64,000 bases of DNA from Blastocladiella emersonii ATCC 22665. Taxonomy: Eukaryota > Blastocladiomycota > Blastocladiomycetes > Blastocladiales > Blastocladiaceae. The notes under the pieces are model-generated. The model saw only the letters and a program-made list of their open reading frames with translations, had not been told where the DNA came from and did no database searches. Made by a program: the position numbers and the translations under genes. The stretch is from assembly GCA_025594325.1 (NCBI GenBank), contig JANHCV010000008.1, forward strand, positions 310,001-374,000. The letters run 5' to 3'. Shown in pieces: positions 1-8,799 of this stretch (position 1 is the stretch's first letter; each line of letters opens with the position of its first letter).

Positions 1-14
1 CGGGGCACGGCGCG

Positions 15-1160
15 ATGGCGGGCGGCAGTGCGGCGGGTGGGGGTGCGACGCTCGTCCTGGTCTCGGCGTGTGGGTTCCTCGCGGAAAAGCCCGCGGCAAG
101 AGCGCGTTTCGCGCGGATGGTCGCGTCGCTCGCCCGGTCGCCGAGTAAGCGTGTCAAGCAGGACTCGGCGGCGGTCGCGGAAGACGACGAGCCGTTGGTG
201 GATGATGACGACGACGATCTCGCGTCAACCGTTTCTTCGGCCGCCCCGGCGTGGACGACCAACCCGCTCTCGCCCGGCCTGTGCCGCGTCACCGCTTTGT
301 CCACGGCGCACCACGAACCCGCTCCCGCAAAACGCACCCGCCCCGCGGCGTCCGTCATGTCGTCGCACGCGCTCCCGGGCCCCGTGCTGCTGCGGTTCGC
401 GCACCTCGAGGACGCGCACGTGTTCGCCGACATTCTAACGGGCCGGTGCGCGCGCGACGACGACGAGCTCGTGTCGGTCGCGTCGCCCGAGGCCCCGCCG
501 CCGCGCGAGGTGCTGTCGCCCGAGGACGCGGCGGTCGCGCGGTACCTGACGATCGACGAGGCCGACGCGGTGCCGCCCGTCCCGCCGCTCCCCGCGTCGC
601 CGTGCTTCACAGAGTACACGTCCGCGAGCTCGTCGTCGTCGTCGAGTTCGGCGTCCTCGGTCTCAGGCTTCGGCGCTCCGCTCGCGGGTAACCGCAACAC
701 GATCCTGTTCCCGCCGCGCAGCCACTCGCGCCGCCCGTCGGCCCCCGCGTTCGCCAACCCGCTCCCGACCAAGCAACACCCGCACCCGATGCCGTGGCCG
801 TTCGCCGAACACGGTCTCGCGAGCCCTCCCCCAACCCCGCCCGCGTGGCGCACGCAGCACGGGCACGGCGACCCGCCGCACCGCCCGCAGTCGGCCCCGC
901 TCCTCCGCGGGTCCCTCGACGCGGACCCCGGCGCGCGGCTCGAGATGCGCCGCATGCACGAGGCGCTGCGCGGGATCCAGGAGAACCAGCGCCGCGTGAA
1001 TGCGCGGCGCGGGTCGGCCGCGTCGTCGGTTGCGGCCGCGGCGGCGTGCGCGGTGGCGGTCGAAGGCGGGGTCGGGGCGCTGGCGCCCGTCGACGAGGAG
1101 GAGGCCGTGATGGACGCGTACGACGAGGAGGCTGTGATTGACGCGTACCTCGCCGCCTGA
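15..1160 (+). CDS. Ser/Pro-rich hypothetical protein (possibly 5'-incomplete)
   Basis: A 381-residue open frame from an ATG at 15 to TGA at 1158-1160. The same frame is open from the ATG back to the window edge, so the true start may lie outside. I do not recognise a family. Visible features are an acidic D-run near residues 60-70, a segment around 125-150 that could be a small folded domain (LLRFAHLEDAHVFADILTG), an S-run near 205, and a Pro/His-rich middle. A charged helix lies near 305-330 (LEMRRMHEALRGIQENQRR), and the C-terminus carries a repeated acidic motif (VMDAYDEEAVIDAY). The protein is probably largely disordered. It converges on the next gene with 42 bp between stop codons. Reading direction is supported by its separation from that gene and by codon structure; function is unknown. 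Confidence 0.6.
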   Translation: MAGGSAAGGGATLVLVSACGFLAEKPAARARFARMVASLARSPSKRVKQDSAAVAEDDEPLVDDDDDDLASTVSSAAPAWTTNPLSPGLCRVTALSTAHHEPAPAKRTRPAASVMSSHALPGPVLLRFAHLEDAHVFADILTGRCARDDDELVSVASPEAPPPREVLSPEDAAVARYLTIDEADAVPPVPPLPASPCFTEYTSASSSSSSSSASSVSGFGAPLAGNRNTILFPPRSHSRRPSAPAFANPLPTKQHPHPMPWPFAEHGLASPPPTPPAWRTQHGHGDPPHRPQSAPLLRGSLDADPGARLEMRRMHEALRGIQENQRRVNARRGSAASSVAAAAACAVAVEGGVGALAPVDEEEAVMDAYDEEAVIDAYLAA

Positions 1161-1202
1161 TTGTATATACATAAAAAGTCTCCATTTTATACCACCCCAC
1201 CG

Positions 1203-4004
1203 TCAGCTCTTCATGTAATCCGCAAGCACCGCCGCATCGTCGTCCCCATCGATCCCGAGCTGCGTCGCGCGCACCTGCGTCCGGTACTCGATGGCGTCGA
1301 GGTTGAGCGACGACCCGCGGGACTCGGGCTTCTGGCCGCCGAGCATCCGCGTCGAGCTGAGCTGCGGCGTCAGGCCGTCCGGGAACCGGTGCCGCGGAGG
1401 TTGTAGTTGTTGGTCTTGCGCGGGGTTGCGGAGCCACGTCGCGCGCGCGGTCACGGCGGGGGAGACTTGGTAGTGCGAGCTACACGCACACGGACACGCA
1501 GGGTCAGTTCGTGGCCATGGTCGTCGTTCACGGTCGAAACCGTACCTCGTCGGCCGCTGCGGCGGCCCGCCGCCGCCGCCCGGGACAAAGTGCGACGCGG
1601 CGCCCGGCAACGCCCCGCCGCCCATCACGCTCCGCCGCCCGCCCTGCATCTCGCTCTCGAGCCGCGCCTGCTCCTGCTGCACCGCGCGCTGCGTCTCGCG
1701 GAGAAGCACGTCGAGCGCCGCCTGCGCCGCGGGGGCCGTGAGGCCCGCGCTAGCGCCCGCGGGTGATGGGACAAGCGACGACCGACGACGACGACGACTG
1801 ACGGAAGGCGCGCGCGCGACGCCTTGCTCGATCACCGTGATGGGCGCGCCCGCGGCGGTGGCGGACGCGAGTTGTTCTTGTTCTTGACGCCGCGCGACAG
1901 CCGGGAGCGGCAGCGACGCGGAGCCCGCGGGCGGCGGCGACACGGTGGTGGTGGTGGCCGTGGTGGGTGCGGCGTCGGGAGGGACGGTGCCGCCGTTGGC
2001 CGCGAGCCGCTTGGCGACGGCCGGGAGCGGCGGCGAGGCCGCGCGGGGCGGGCCCGCAGGCGGTGCGGCTGCATGGTCGGTCGGCGGCGGTGTTGTCCGA
2101 TCGGCCTACACCCACAAGCTCGAAAGTCAGTACACAAGAGCGACAAACCGTGTCGGTACCAAACGTACCCGCTGGACATGCCGATTCTTCCTCCGCCTCG
2201 CCTTCTCCTCGGCCTCGGCGCGCAACTTCTCCTCGGCCGAATCCCCTCCACCCCCGCCCTCCGCCGCCAGCCTTCTCCTCTTCTCCTCGGCCTCGATCTT
2301 CGCCTTCTCCTCGGCCTCCTTCTTCCGCTTCGCCTCCTCCTCGCGCTCGCGCGCGTGCCGCGCCTCGAGCTCCTGCATCTCGGCCGCGAGCCGCGCCGCC
2401 TCGCGCGCATCGGCCTCGCGCTCGCGCGCCGCTTCCTCGGCTTTCGCGCGCTCCTTCGCCTCCATCTGCGCGCGCAGGTCGGCTTGCAGGGTTAGGGTGG
2501 CGGCCTGCTTCTTGGCGGCCTCCTCGCGCTGCCAGGCCGGGACGGTCGACGGGTCGATGTGCCCGCGCAGGTGTGAGGTTTTGGGCGAGGTCAGGGCGGC
2601 GGGGGCGGGGGTTGAGGTGGAAGGGGGTGGGCCGAAGCCGAGGGCCGATAGCGGGTTGGCGGCGACGGGCGCGGCGGCGGGAGGCGCGAGGACGAGGCCC
2701 GCGAGCCCCGCGCGCACGAGGGCCTCGTTAGCGAGCGCCATGGCGCGCGCGATCGTCGCTGGGTCCTCGCCCCCACCCACACCCGCACCCACCCCGCCTT
2801 GCTGTGCCGCCGCCGCGACCGCCCCCCTCGTCCCCACGACCGACCCATCGGCATTCCTTACGGGCGCCCCCGCTCCCGCGCGCCCGTACGGGTTATACCC
2901 GTCCGCTTCCGCCATCCCCTTGGCATCGGCCGCGTGCCGCGCGGCGCGCTCGGCCTCGTCGCGCCGCTTCTTGTCCTGGACCTGCGCCTCGAGGTCGCGC
3001 TGGTACGCGAGCTGGCGCGCGCGGTCGCGGTCGCGCGCGTGCGGGTCGGACGCGCCGATCGCGGTGACGGAGACGGAGGTTGGTGGAGAGGTTTGGGAAG
3101 GGGAGTGCAGCATGCGGCGGGCGGTGTGCAGCGGCTCGCGCGCGGGTGGTGGGTTGTAGGGTTGAGGTGGCGGGGCGTACTGCTGCTGCGCGGGTGGTGG
3201 TGGTGCGTACTGCTGCTGCTGCGGCGGTTGTTGGTATTGTTGAGGTGGCGGAGCGTAGTACGCGTGCTGCGGCGCGGGATACCCGACGGGCGGCGCGGGG
3301 TACCCGTAGATGGCGCCGGGCGGCCCTTGCTGCGGGTACCCATACCCGTACGGCATCGGCGGGGGTGGTGGCGGCATCGCGTAGCCCGGGTGGTAGTACC
3401 CGGCCATGCGCGGGTCGGTGGTGGGGCCGGGCCACCCGCCGCCGCCGCCATACGCGGGTTGCTGCTGGATCGGCGGGAGCCGGTACCGCGGATCGAGCTC
3501 GCCCCCGCCGCCACCGCCGTCGTCCTCAGCATCCTGGAACCGGACCGAGCTGCTACTCCTCGCCCCCGGCTGCGGCGGGGGTTGGTCCCACTGCGACCTC
3601 CCACCCCCACCCGCCTCAGCGCGCCGCCCAAACGTCGGCCCGTTCCCGCCGATACTCGTGGTACTCGGCGCCGACCGAATCCCGACCGCCGCGCCCGCGG
3701 CGTTCACGTCTCGTCGGACCGCGGGCGACGATCCGGGCCTCGCCACCCCGACACCCTCGTCATCGACGCGCGATCGCCGCGTGGTGCGTGGCGCGCGCGC
3801 CTGCGCCTCGAGGAACCGGCGCAGGTCTTCCTTCTCCTGCTCGCGGCGCGCGCGGGCGCGGTCCTCGGCGGGGTCGCGCCGCGAGCCGAACATCCATTCG
3901 TCGGTTCCAGCGGAGCGGCGGGAGGAGGTGGAGGAGGTGGGGCGGGGGCCGGTGAGCGAGGGGAGGGACGGGATGGAGCTGTTGGAGAGGCCCGGGAGTG
4001 CCAT
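1203..4004 (-). CDS. CSPP1-like centrosome/cilium coiled-coil protein, 3 exons
   Basis: Exons 4004-2169, 2105-1546 and 1479-1203 give about 890 residues. Intron 1 (2168-2106, 63 nt) begins GTACGT, has TACTGAC and ends TAG. Intron 2 (1545-1480, 66 nt) begins GTACGG with branch AACTGAC. Both are multiples of three. Near the N-terminus is RREQEKEDLRRFLEAQ. A Pro/Gln/Tyr-rich linker follows, then near residues 318-395 a basic helix (RQLAYQRDLEAQVQDKKRR) leading into NPYGRAGAGAP and RNADGSVVG. That helix plus G-rich motif is the pattern I associate with CSPP1/CCDC66-type microtubule-associated ciliary proteins. A long Glu/Ala/Arg coiled coil covers about 495-610. The start is the ATG at 4004, in a 221-bp divergent promoter shared with the kinase gene. 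Family assignment is by motif only; another ciliary coiled-coil protein is possible. Confidence 0.6.
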
Positions 4005-4225
4005 TGTAGTTGCATGGGATGGTTTGAGGTTAGACGGAGAGGGGAGGAAGAGGGAGGAAGCGGAGCGACGGCGAGCGAGAGACGCGTCGCGCGATGGTCA
4101 GGGGCGCGTGGAGCGTCAGGTGATGATGCACTCTGAAAGTGGCGGCGGCCGCCGATCGCTCGCCTTCGCCTCTTTCGTCTCTCCTCTCCCTTCCCTACTC
4201 TAGCCTTCAACCGACGACACCCGCC
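4005..4225. promoter_or_regulatory. Divergent promoter region between CSPP1-like and kinase genes
   Basis: The 221 bp between two opposed ATGs must hold both promoters and 5' UTRs. It is rich in purine tracts on one side and pyrimidine tracts (TCTCTCC, TTCCCTACTC) on the other. No clear TATA box is visible. Confidence 0.4.
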
Positions 4226-5254
4226 ATGAACTCTGATCCACCGCCCGCGCTCCCCACGTCCGCGAACCCGTCGCTCCCGCCGCTCGCAACCTCCCGATCC
4301 ACCGAGCTCGCCGCGCTGTGGGCCGGGTACGGCGCGCTGCACCGCGTCTCGGCGCCCGTCGTGCGCGGCGGCCCGTTGGTCCCGCTGGTCCTCAAGCAGA
4401 TCGACCTTTCGGGGGGAGCCGACGACACGTCCCTGTCGCACCGGCGCAAGGTCGCGAGCTACGCCGTCGAGACCACCTTCTACCTCCACTACGCCCCCTC
4501 GCTCCCCGCGTCCGTCCCCGTCGCGCAGGCGTACGCGTCGCGCACCGCGGTCGCGAAGACGGGCAGCGTGATCGAGGGCGTCGGCGACGGCGGCCGCTAC
4601 CCGGCGTACTCCAGCCTGACGCTCGCGCTCGCAGACCTGTCGCCGTCGTTCCCCGTCGACGGCGATTCCCAAAGCCCGCTCAACCGCGCGGCCGCAGGAG
4701 TCGTGCTGACGTGGCTCGCGCGGTTCCACGCGCACTTTTGGGGTTTCACGGGATCCGGCGTCTGGCGGCGCGGCGGGTACTGGTACCTCGCGACGCGCCC
4801 CGCCGAGCACGCGCGCGCGCTACGGTCGCCGGTGCACGCGTGGCTCGCGGCCAAGGCGGACAAGTGGGACAAGTATTTGGAGGAGACGAGTGTGGCGCTG
4901 GTCCACGGCGACGCCAAGTGCGCCAACGTGCTGTTTTCGTCCAGCGTCAGCGAGTGCGCGTTCGTCGACTTCCAGTACGTCGGCCGGGGCAACCCGATGA
5001 GCGACGTGGCCAAGCTGCTCGCGACGTCGGTCGAGGTCGAGGGCACGCAGCTCGAAGGGTGGGTGCGCGACGTGTACTACCCGGCGCTCGTCGCGGCAAA
5101 ACCCGACGTGGGCGTGACCGCCGACATGGTGTGCGAGTGGGCCGAGGTCGCGATGCTCGACTGGGCGCGGTTCGCGGCCGGGTGGGGGTGGTGGGGTAAC
5201 GTCAAGTGGGTGCACGCCGTGGTCGCGGGGCTAAGGGCGAAGTGGGACACGTAG
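4226..5254 (+). CDS. Protein kinase-like fold small-molecule kinase (CHK/EcKL/choline-kinase type)
   Basis: Single exon, 342 residues. The ATG at 4226 lies in a CCGCC context; upstream in-frame codons include no other ATG. The catalytic loop HGDAKCANVLF (about residues 226-236) has the H-x-D-x4-N pattern of Brenner's motif, and DFQYVGRGNPMSDVAKLL (about 247-264) is the metal-binding DFG-like segment followed by the family's typical P-x-x-DVA. An upstream ALHRVSAPVV/LVLKQIDL segment fits the beta-strand region with the ATP-binding lysine. These are hallmarks of the aminoglycoside phosphotransferase/choline kinase/EcKL superfamily, which phosphorylates small hydroxylated metabolites rather than proteins. 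The substrate cannot be told from sequence. The gene is tail to tail with the next (46 bp). Confidence 0.75.
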   Translation: MNSDPPPALPTSANPSLPPLATSRSTELAALWAGYGALHRVSAPVVRGGPLVPLVLKQIDLSGGADDTSLSHRRKVASYAVETTFYLHYAPSLPASVPVAQAYASRTAVAKTGSVIEGVGDGGRYPAYSSLTLALADLSPSFPVDGDSQSPLNRAAAGVVLTWLARFHAHFWGFTGSGVWRRGGYWYLATRPAEHARALRSPVHAWLAAKADKWDKYLEETSVALVHGDAKCANVLFSSSVSECAFVDFQYVGRGNPMSDVAKLLATSVEVEGTQLEGWVRDVYYPALVAAKPDVGVTADMVCEWAEVAMLDWARFAAGWGWWGNVKWVHAVVAGLRAKWDT

Positions 5255-5300
5255 CGGAGTTGTATGTCACAATTAGATAGATGGTGTGGTGTTGAATGAA

Positions 5301-5621
5301 CTAGTCGGACGAGCGCGGCGATGGTGGGAGCACGCGGACACGGACACTCGCCGCGGGCGTGAACGGCCACGGGCACTTCCCCGAACTCGCGAGGCACGCC
5401 GCGACGCCGCGCTTCGGCTCACTATCCTCGTCCTTGGTCCGCATCATCGACTCTGGGTCCTCGTCGCCCAGGATCGTGCCCTTGGACGCGCCGGCGACGG
5501 GGCACGGTAGCAGCGTCGGCGCGGCGACCGTCAGCACCGCCGTCAGCGCCGTCACCCACACGAGCGACGACGACAGGCTGCGCCGCTGCGCGTACGACAG
5601 CGACATGGACCGGTAGAACAT
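5301..5621 (-). CDS. Small single-pass membrane protein, unknown family
   Basis: 106 residues from an ATG at 5621 to TGA at 5301. A basic N-terminus (SLSYAQRRSLSSS) precedes one hydrophobic segment (VWVTALTAVLTVAAPTLL, about residues 20-38), then CP and an acidic stretch (GDEDPESMMRTKDED). A Cys pair sits near CLASSGKCPWPF. The layout resembles a small mitochondrial inner-membrane or secretory single-pass protein with N-in orientation, but I recognise no family. It lies tail to tail with the kinase gene and head to head with ZPR1, which fits the regular gene spacing of this block and supports it as a real gene. Confidence 0.5.
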   Translation of the reverse strand: MFYRSMSLSYAQRRSLSSSLVWVTALTAVLTVAAPTLLPCPVAGASKGTILGDEDPESMMRTKDEDSEPKRGVAACLASSGKCPWPFTPAASVRVRVLPPSPRSSD

Positions 5622-6154
5622 GGCGTGGTGCTTGGTGGCGGGGGTTCCTCGTTCCGGGTGCAGTTACTGGTGCAGTTGGCGGATCGCGAGCGGCCGGACA
5701 GACGGTCAGGTAGTGCTTGATGCGTTGCAGAAGGTCGTGTGGGTGGCCCTGGTCTAGCGGTGGGCGCAAGGGGGAAGGGCAAGCGACAAGGTCGGTGAGC
5801 GACTTTTTGGCGTAGTGGCGCTGCTGCAGGAACATGATGGCAAGAGGCTGCGATCCACACGTGTTGCCAGCCGATGGGTATTGCGATGCCTCGCGTTTCC
5901 CCTGCTCAATCGGCGTACCTCGAAAAGGAGCGTAATGGTATGTGAGAGTATACGCGGGCTTTCCTAGTCGTATCAACTACATTTCATGAGTGGGGAGGCG
6001 AGAACGAGCGACCTGGCGACGGCCCGTGTGACGTCGCGTGAGCCGCGACGCCGCATCACTTCACTTCTCTTCGCTTCGCCATCAACTTTCGCCGCCACAC
6101 CAGCCGGCGCTCTCCTCGCCCAACCGCAGAACCTGCTACGCATCGACCACGACC

Positions 6155-7051
6155 ATGACCGGCAAGAAGAAGTCGGCCCCGCGCAGACCCACGCCCAAGC
6201 ACAAGACGTCGAAGCCCGCCGCCACCACCATGACCACCGCCGCCCCCGCTGCTGCCCCCGCCCCCGCCCCCACCCGCCGCCGCCCGCCCGCCGCGACCTT
6301 CGCCCCCGTCCCCATCGACGGCGCCGAACCCCTGCAAATCGCGCGCGACTGTCCCGCGTGCGGGATCAAGACGTCCGCGGTGGCGATCCTCGTCCGCCTG
6401 CCGCACTGGGACCGCGAAGTCGCCGCGACGCGCCACTCGTGCCACGAGTGCCGGCACGTGTCGACCAAGTACACGGTGGGCGTGATGCCGACGGCCGCGC
6501 GCGGCGTCCGCCACACGCTGCACGTGCGGCACCCGCGCGACCTCGACCGCGAGATGCTCAAGTCCGAGTACGCGGTGCTGTCCGTCCCGAAACTCGGGCT
6601 GCAGTTGACGGAGGAGGCGATGGCGGGGACGCTGTGCACGGGGCGCGAGCTGCTGGGTTTCATCCGGAACGATGTGGCCGGGAACTACGCGCGCGCGATG
6701 GCTGAGGGCAAGGTCGAGGAGGGGGATGACCAGATCACGGCGCTGCGCCAGTTCCTCGAGCAGCTGTCGGCGCTCCTTGCGCTCGACGTCGATGGCGACG
6801 AGGAGGTGGAGGACCATCTCGTGGCGGCGGGCCTCGCGACGGCCGACGCGCCGTTCGTCATCGAGATCGAGGACCCCGCGGGCAACTCGTACATCCAGCC
6901 GCTCGGCGAGCACGACAACGCGCTGACGGTGGCCGAGTTTGACCGGACCCCCGAGCACGAGGCCAAGTGGGCCGAGCACGAGGAGTCGGCGTTTGCGGCG
7001 CCCGAGGCCGACGCGGCGGTGGCGGAGACCGAGGCCAAGGCCGACGAGTAG
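6155..7051 (+). CDS. ZPR1: ZPR1-type zinc-finger protein with a single ZPR1 module
   Basis: 298 residues from the ATG at 6155, the first in-frame ATG; the in-frame codons before it start with GTG, not ATG. A basic, Ala/Pro-rich tail (MTGKKKSAPRRPTPKHKTSK) precedes the ZPR1 zinc finger: CPACG near residue 68 and CHEC near residue 97 form the Cys4 site. It is followed by family features: DLDREMLKSEYAVLSVPKLG, TGRELLGFIRND and EDPAGNSYIQPL. ZPR1 in animals and yeasts binds eEF1A, acts as its folding chaperone, and shuttles between cytoplasm and nucleus. Those proteins carry two ZPR1 modules in about 460 residues. Only one is present here and the C-terminus is acidic, so this may be a divergent paralogue. 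It converges on RNF121/175 with 42 bp between stops. Confidence 0.8.
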   Translation: MTGKKKSAPRRPTPKHKTSKPAATTMTTAAPAAAPAPAPTRRRPPAATFAPVPIDGAEPLQIARDCPACGIKTSAVAILVRLPHWDREVAATRHSCHECRHVSTKYTVGVMPTAARGVRHTLHVRHPRDLDREMLKSEYAVLSVPKLGLQLTEEAMAGTLCTGRELLGFIRNDVAGNYARAMAEGKVEEGDDQITALRQFLEQLSALLALDVDGDEEVEDHLVAAGLATADAPFVIEIEDPAGNSYIQPLGEHDNALTVAEFDRTPEHEAKWAEHEESAFAAPEADAAVAETEAKADE

Positions 7052-7093
7052 TGTGAAGTCGACTGTATTGCTAGTATCCCATAAACCCCCGAT

Positions 7094-8235
7094 TTACTCC
7101 AACCCAAACACCTTATACACGCCCTGCACCGCCAAAAAGATCATGGGCTGGAACACGACCATGTACCGCAGCAGGTCGACGAGCTGCAGGTAGTAGGCCT
7201 GGGCGCGGTCCCACGGGTGGGTCTGGAACGGCGCCAGGTCGACGCGCTCGCCGCAGTACGGGCACGACGCCTTCTTCCCGATGATGGTCCACCCGCGCAG
7301 GCACTGCGAGTGGAACTTGTGCCGGCAGTTGAGCATGTACGTCGGGTTCGGGTCGTCGCCGTCCTCGGGGGAGGTGTCGGGGGTCGGAAGACCGGTGGCG
7401 GGGCGGCCGACGTGGTCGCCGCATACCGCGCACACGTTTTCGCGCAACTATTCCAAGAAAACAATGTCAGTGCGTGAGAGCGGGGTCACGGGCGAAGGTG
7501 ACGACGTACGTATTTCTGCGGCAGCCCCTCCTTGGAATAGTACCCGATGCCGCTCGCCATGTGGTCGGACAGCACCTCGACGAGGTCGCGGCTCAGCACG
7601 CCGAAATACAGGCCGTAGAAAAGCAGCAGCATCGAGAACCCGAACACGTCGGGCCCGTTGAAGAAGAGGTTGGTGATGCCGAGGACCGTCAGGACGAGAA
7701 GCGTGTAGCCGACTAGAATCCCCCCAAAATAGTCAGCGCGAGTTCATGGAGGTAGGAACACGAAGGTAGTACCAATGCCGAGCGCATAGCACACCTGATA
7801 CACCGCCGAGAACCACCGGTACACGGCGCGCGGCGTGCCCGCCGAGATGGGCCGGCGGCTCGCGCGGTAGACGACCCACGAGTTGGCGACCGCAAACAGC
7901 CCATAAATCGTGACAAACCGCGTGAACCCGGCATTCACGGCCAGCACCAGCGGGACGACCGCCAGCCCCGCGAGCGACGCGTACGTGTACGACTTGGGCC
8001 GCCGCCGCCGCCACTCGATTAGCAGCACCTGCATCCCGACCAGCGACGCCAGCAGGATCAGCACCATGGCGAGGTGCGTGCCCTCGTGCCCCGCGTGCTT
8101 GCGCATGAACTCGCGCTCTTCGTCCGAGAGGGGTGGGTTGACGAGCGGGGCTTGCAGGATGTCGCCGCCGGGCGGGTAGTCGGCCGCGGCAGTCGCACCC
8201 GAGTTCGCGGCGCCCGCGAGGGTGGTTGATGACAT
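7094..8235 (-). CDS. RNF121/RNF175-type multi-pass RING E3 ubiquitin ligase, 3 exons
   Basis: Exons 8235-7773, 7712-7510 and 7447-7094 encode 339 residues. The introns (60 and 62 nt) restore YALGIVGYTLLV and QKYLRENVCAVCG exactly. After a cytoplasmic tail comes KHAGHEGTHLAMVLILLASL, the family signature start, then about five membrane segments, FYGLYFGVLSRDLVE, and a RING: CAVC, then NCRHKFHSQC, then CPYC. It ends with the conserved WDRA...LRYMVVFQP and KVFGLE. RNF121 and RNF175 are ER/Golgi ubiquitin ligases involved in protein quality control and membrane-protein turnover. All RING ligands are present. The start is the ATG at 8235; the more upstream open frame is intergenic. Confidence 0.92.
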
Positions 8236-8799
8236 TGCAGCGAGTGTATGTAGTTGATGCGTGGGTGTGCTAGTGTGAGGGAGGAGAGGAGTGGCGGGTG
8301 GCGAGGGGAGCGCTTCGCCACACGGCCTGCCGCCGCCGCCGACCACGGCCCACGCCGACGCGTGCACTCAAACCCTATTCCCCGTGCTCATTGTATTTAC
8401 AGCTCCACAACGCGGAATAGGTCCTAATACTCGGACGATGGGGCTTCGTAGCGGGCAACTGGCTCAAGTCAAGGGCAGACTATTCTGGCGAGAATCTGGC
8501 GAGAATCTGCCAAGAACGGCGCGGTTGAGGCCCGTCCCGCCTCTCGACTGCCGCCGAGAACCACACTACACCCTCGAGCGCATACTCCAGCGTATCGCCG
8601 TGCCACCCCTTCGCGGAGGGCACCCCCGCGCCCCGGAAACCGCGAGACGCGTCTGCGCGATCAGCTGGGCGTCAGGTGATGCCGTCTCCACCCGTCGTTT
8701 TCCCTTCGTGTCGCTCATCCCAGCGCTCCTCCGCCCTCTCTCTCTCTTCGAGGACCCCCCGTGGTCAACGTCGACGGATTCGCATGCACCACCACGGCC
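8236..8799. other. Intergenic divergent promoter region, no gene recognised
   Basis: 564 bp between the RNF121/175 and Fip1 start codons. Near 8485-8510 GGCGAGAATCT is repeated directly. A pyrimidine-rich tract (CTCTCTCTCTTC) lies at about 8735-8750, shortly before the Fip1 start. No convincing coding sequence or RNA gene is seen. Confidence 0.4.

Noticed and set aside
607-1437. Long minus-strand open frame opposite the first gene (Arg/Pro-rich)
   Set aside because: It is a composition shadow: GC-rich third positions of the plus-strand gene and of the CSPP1-like gene create Arg/Pro/Ala frames with no family features.
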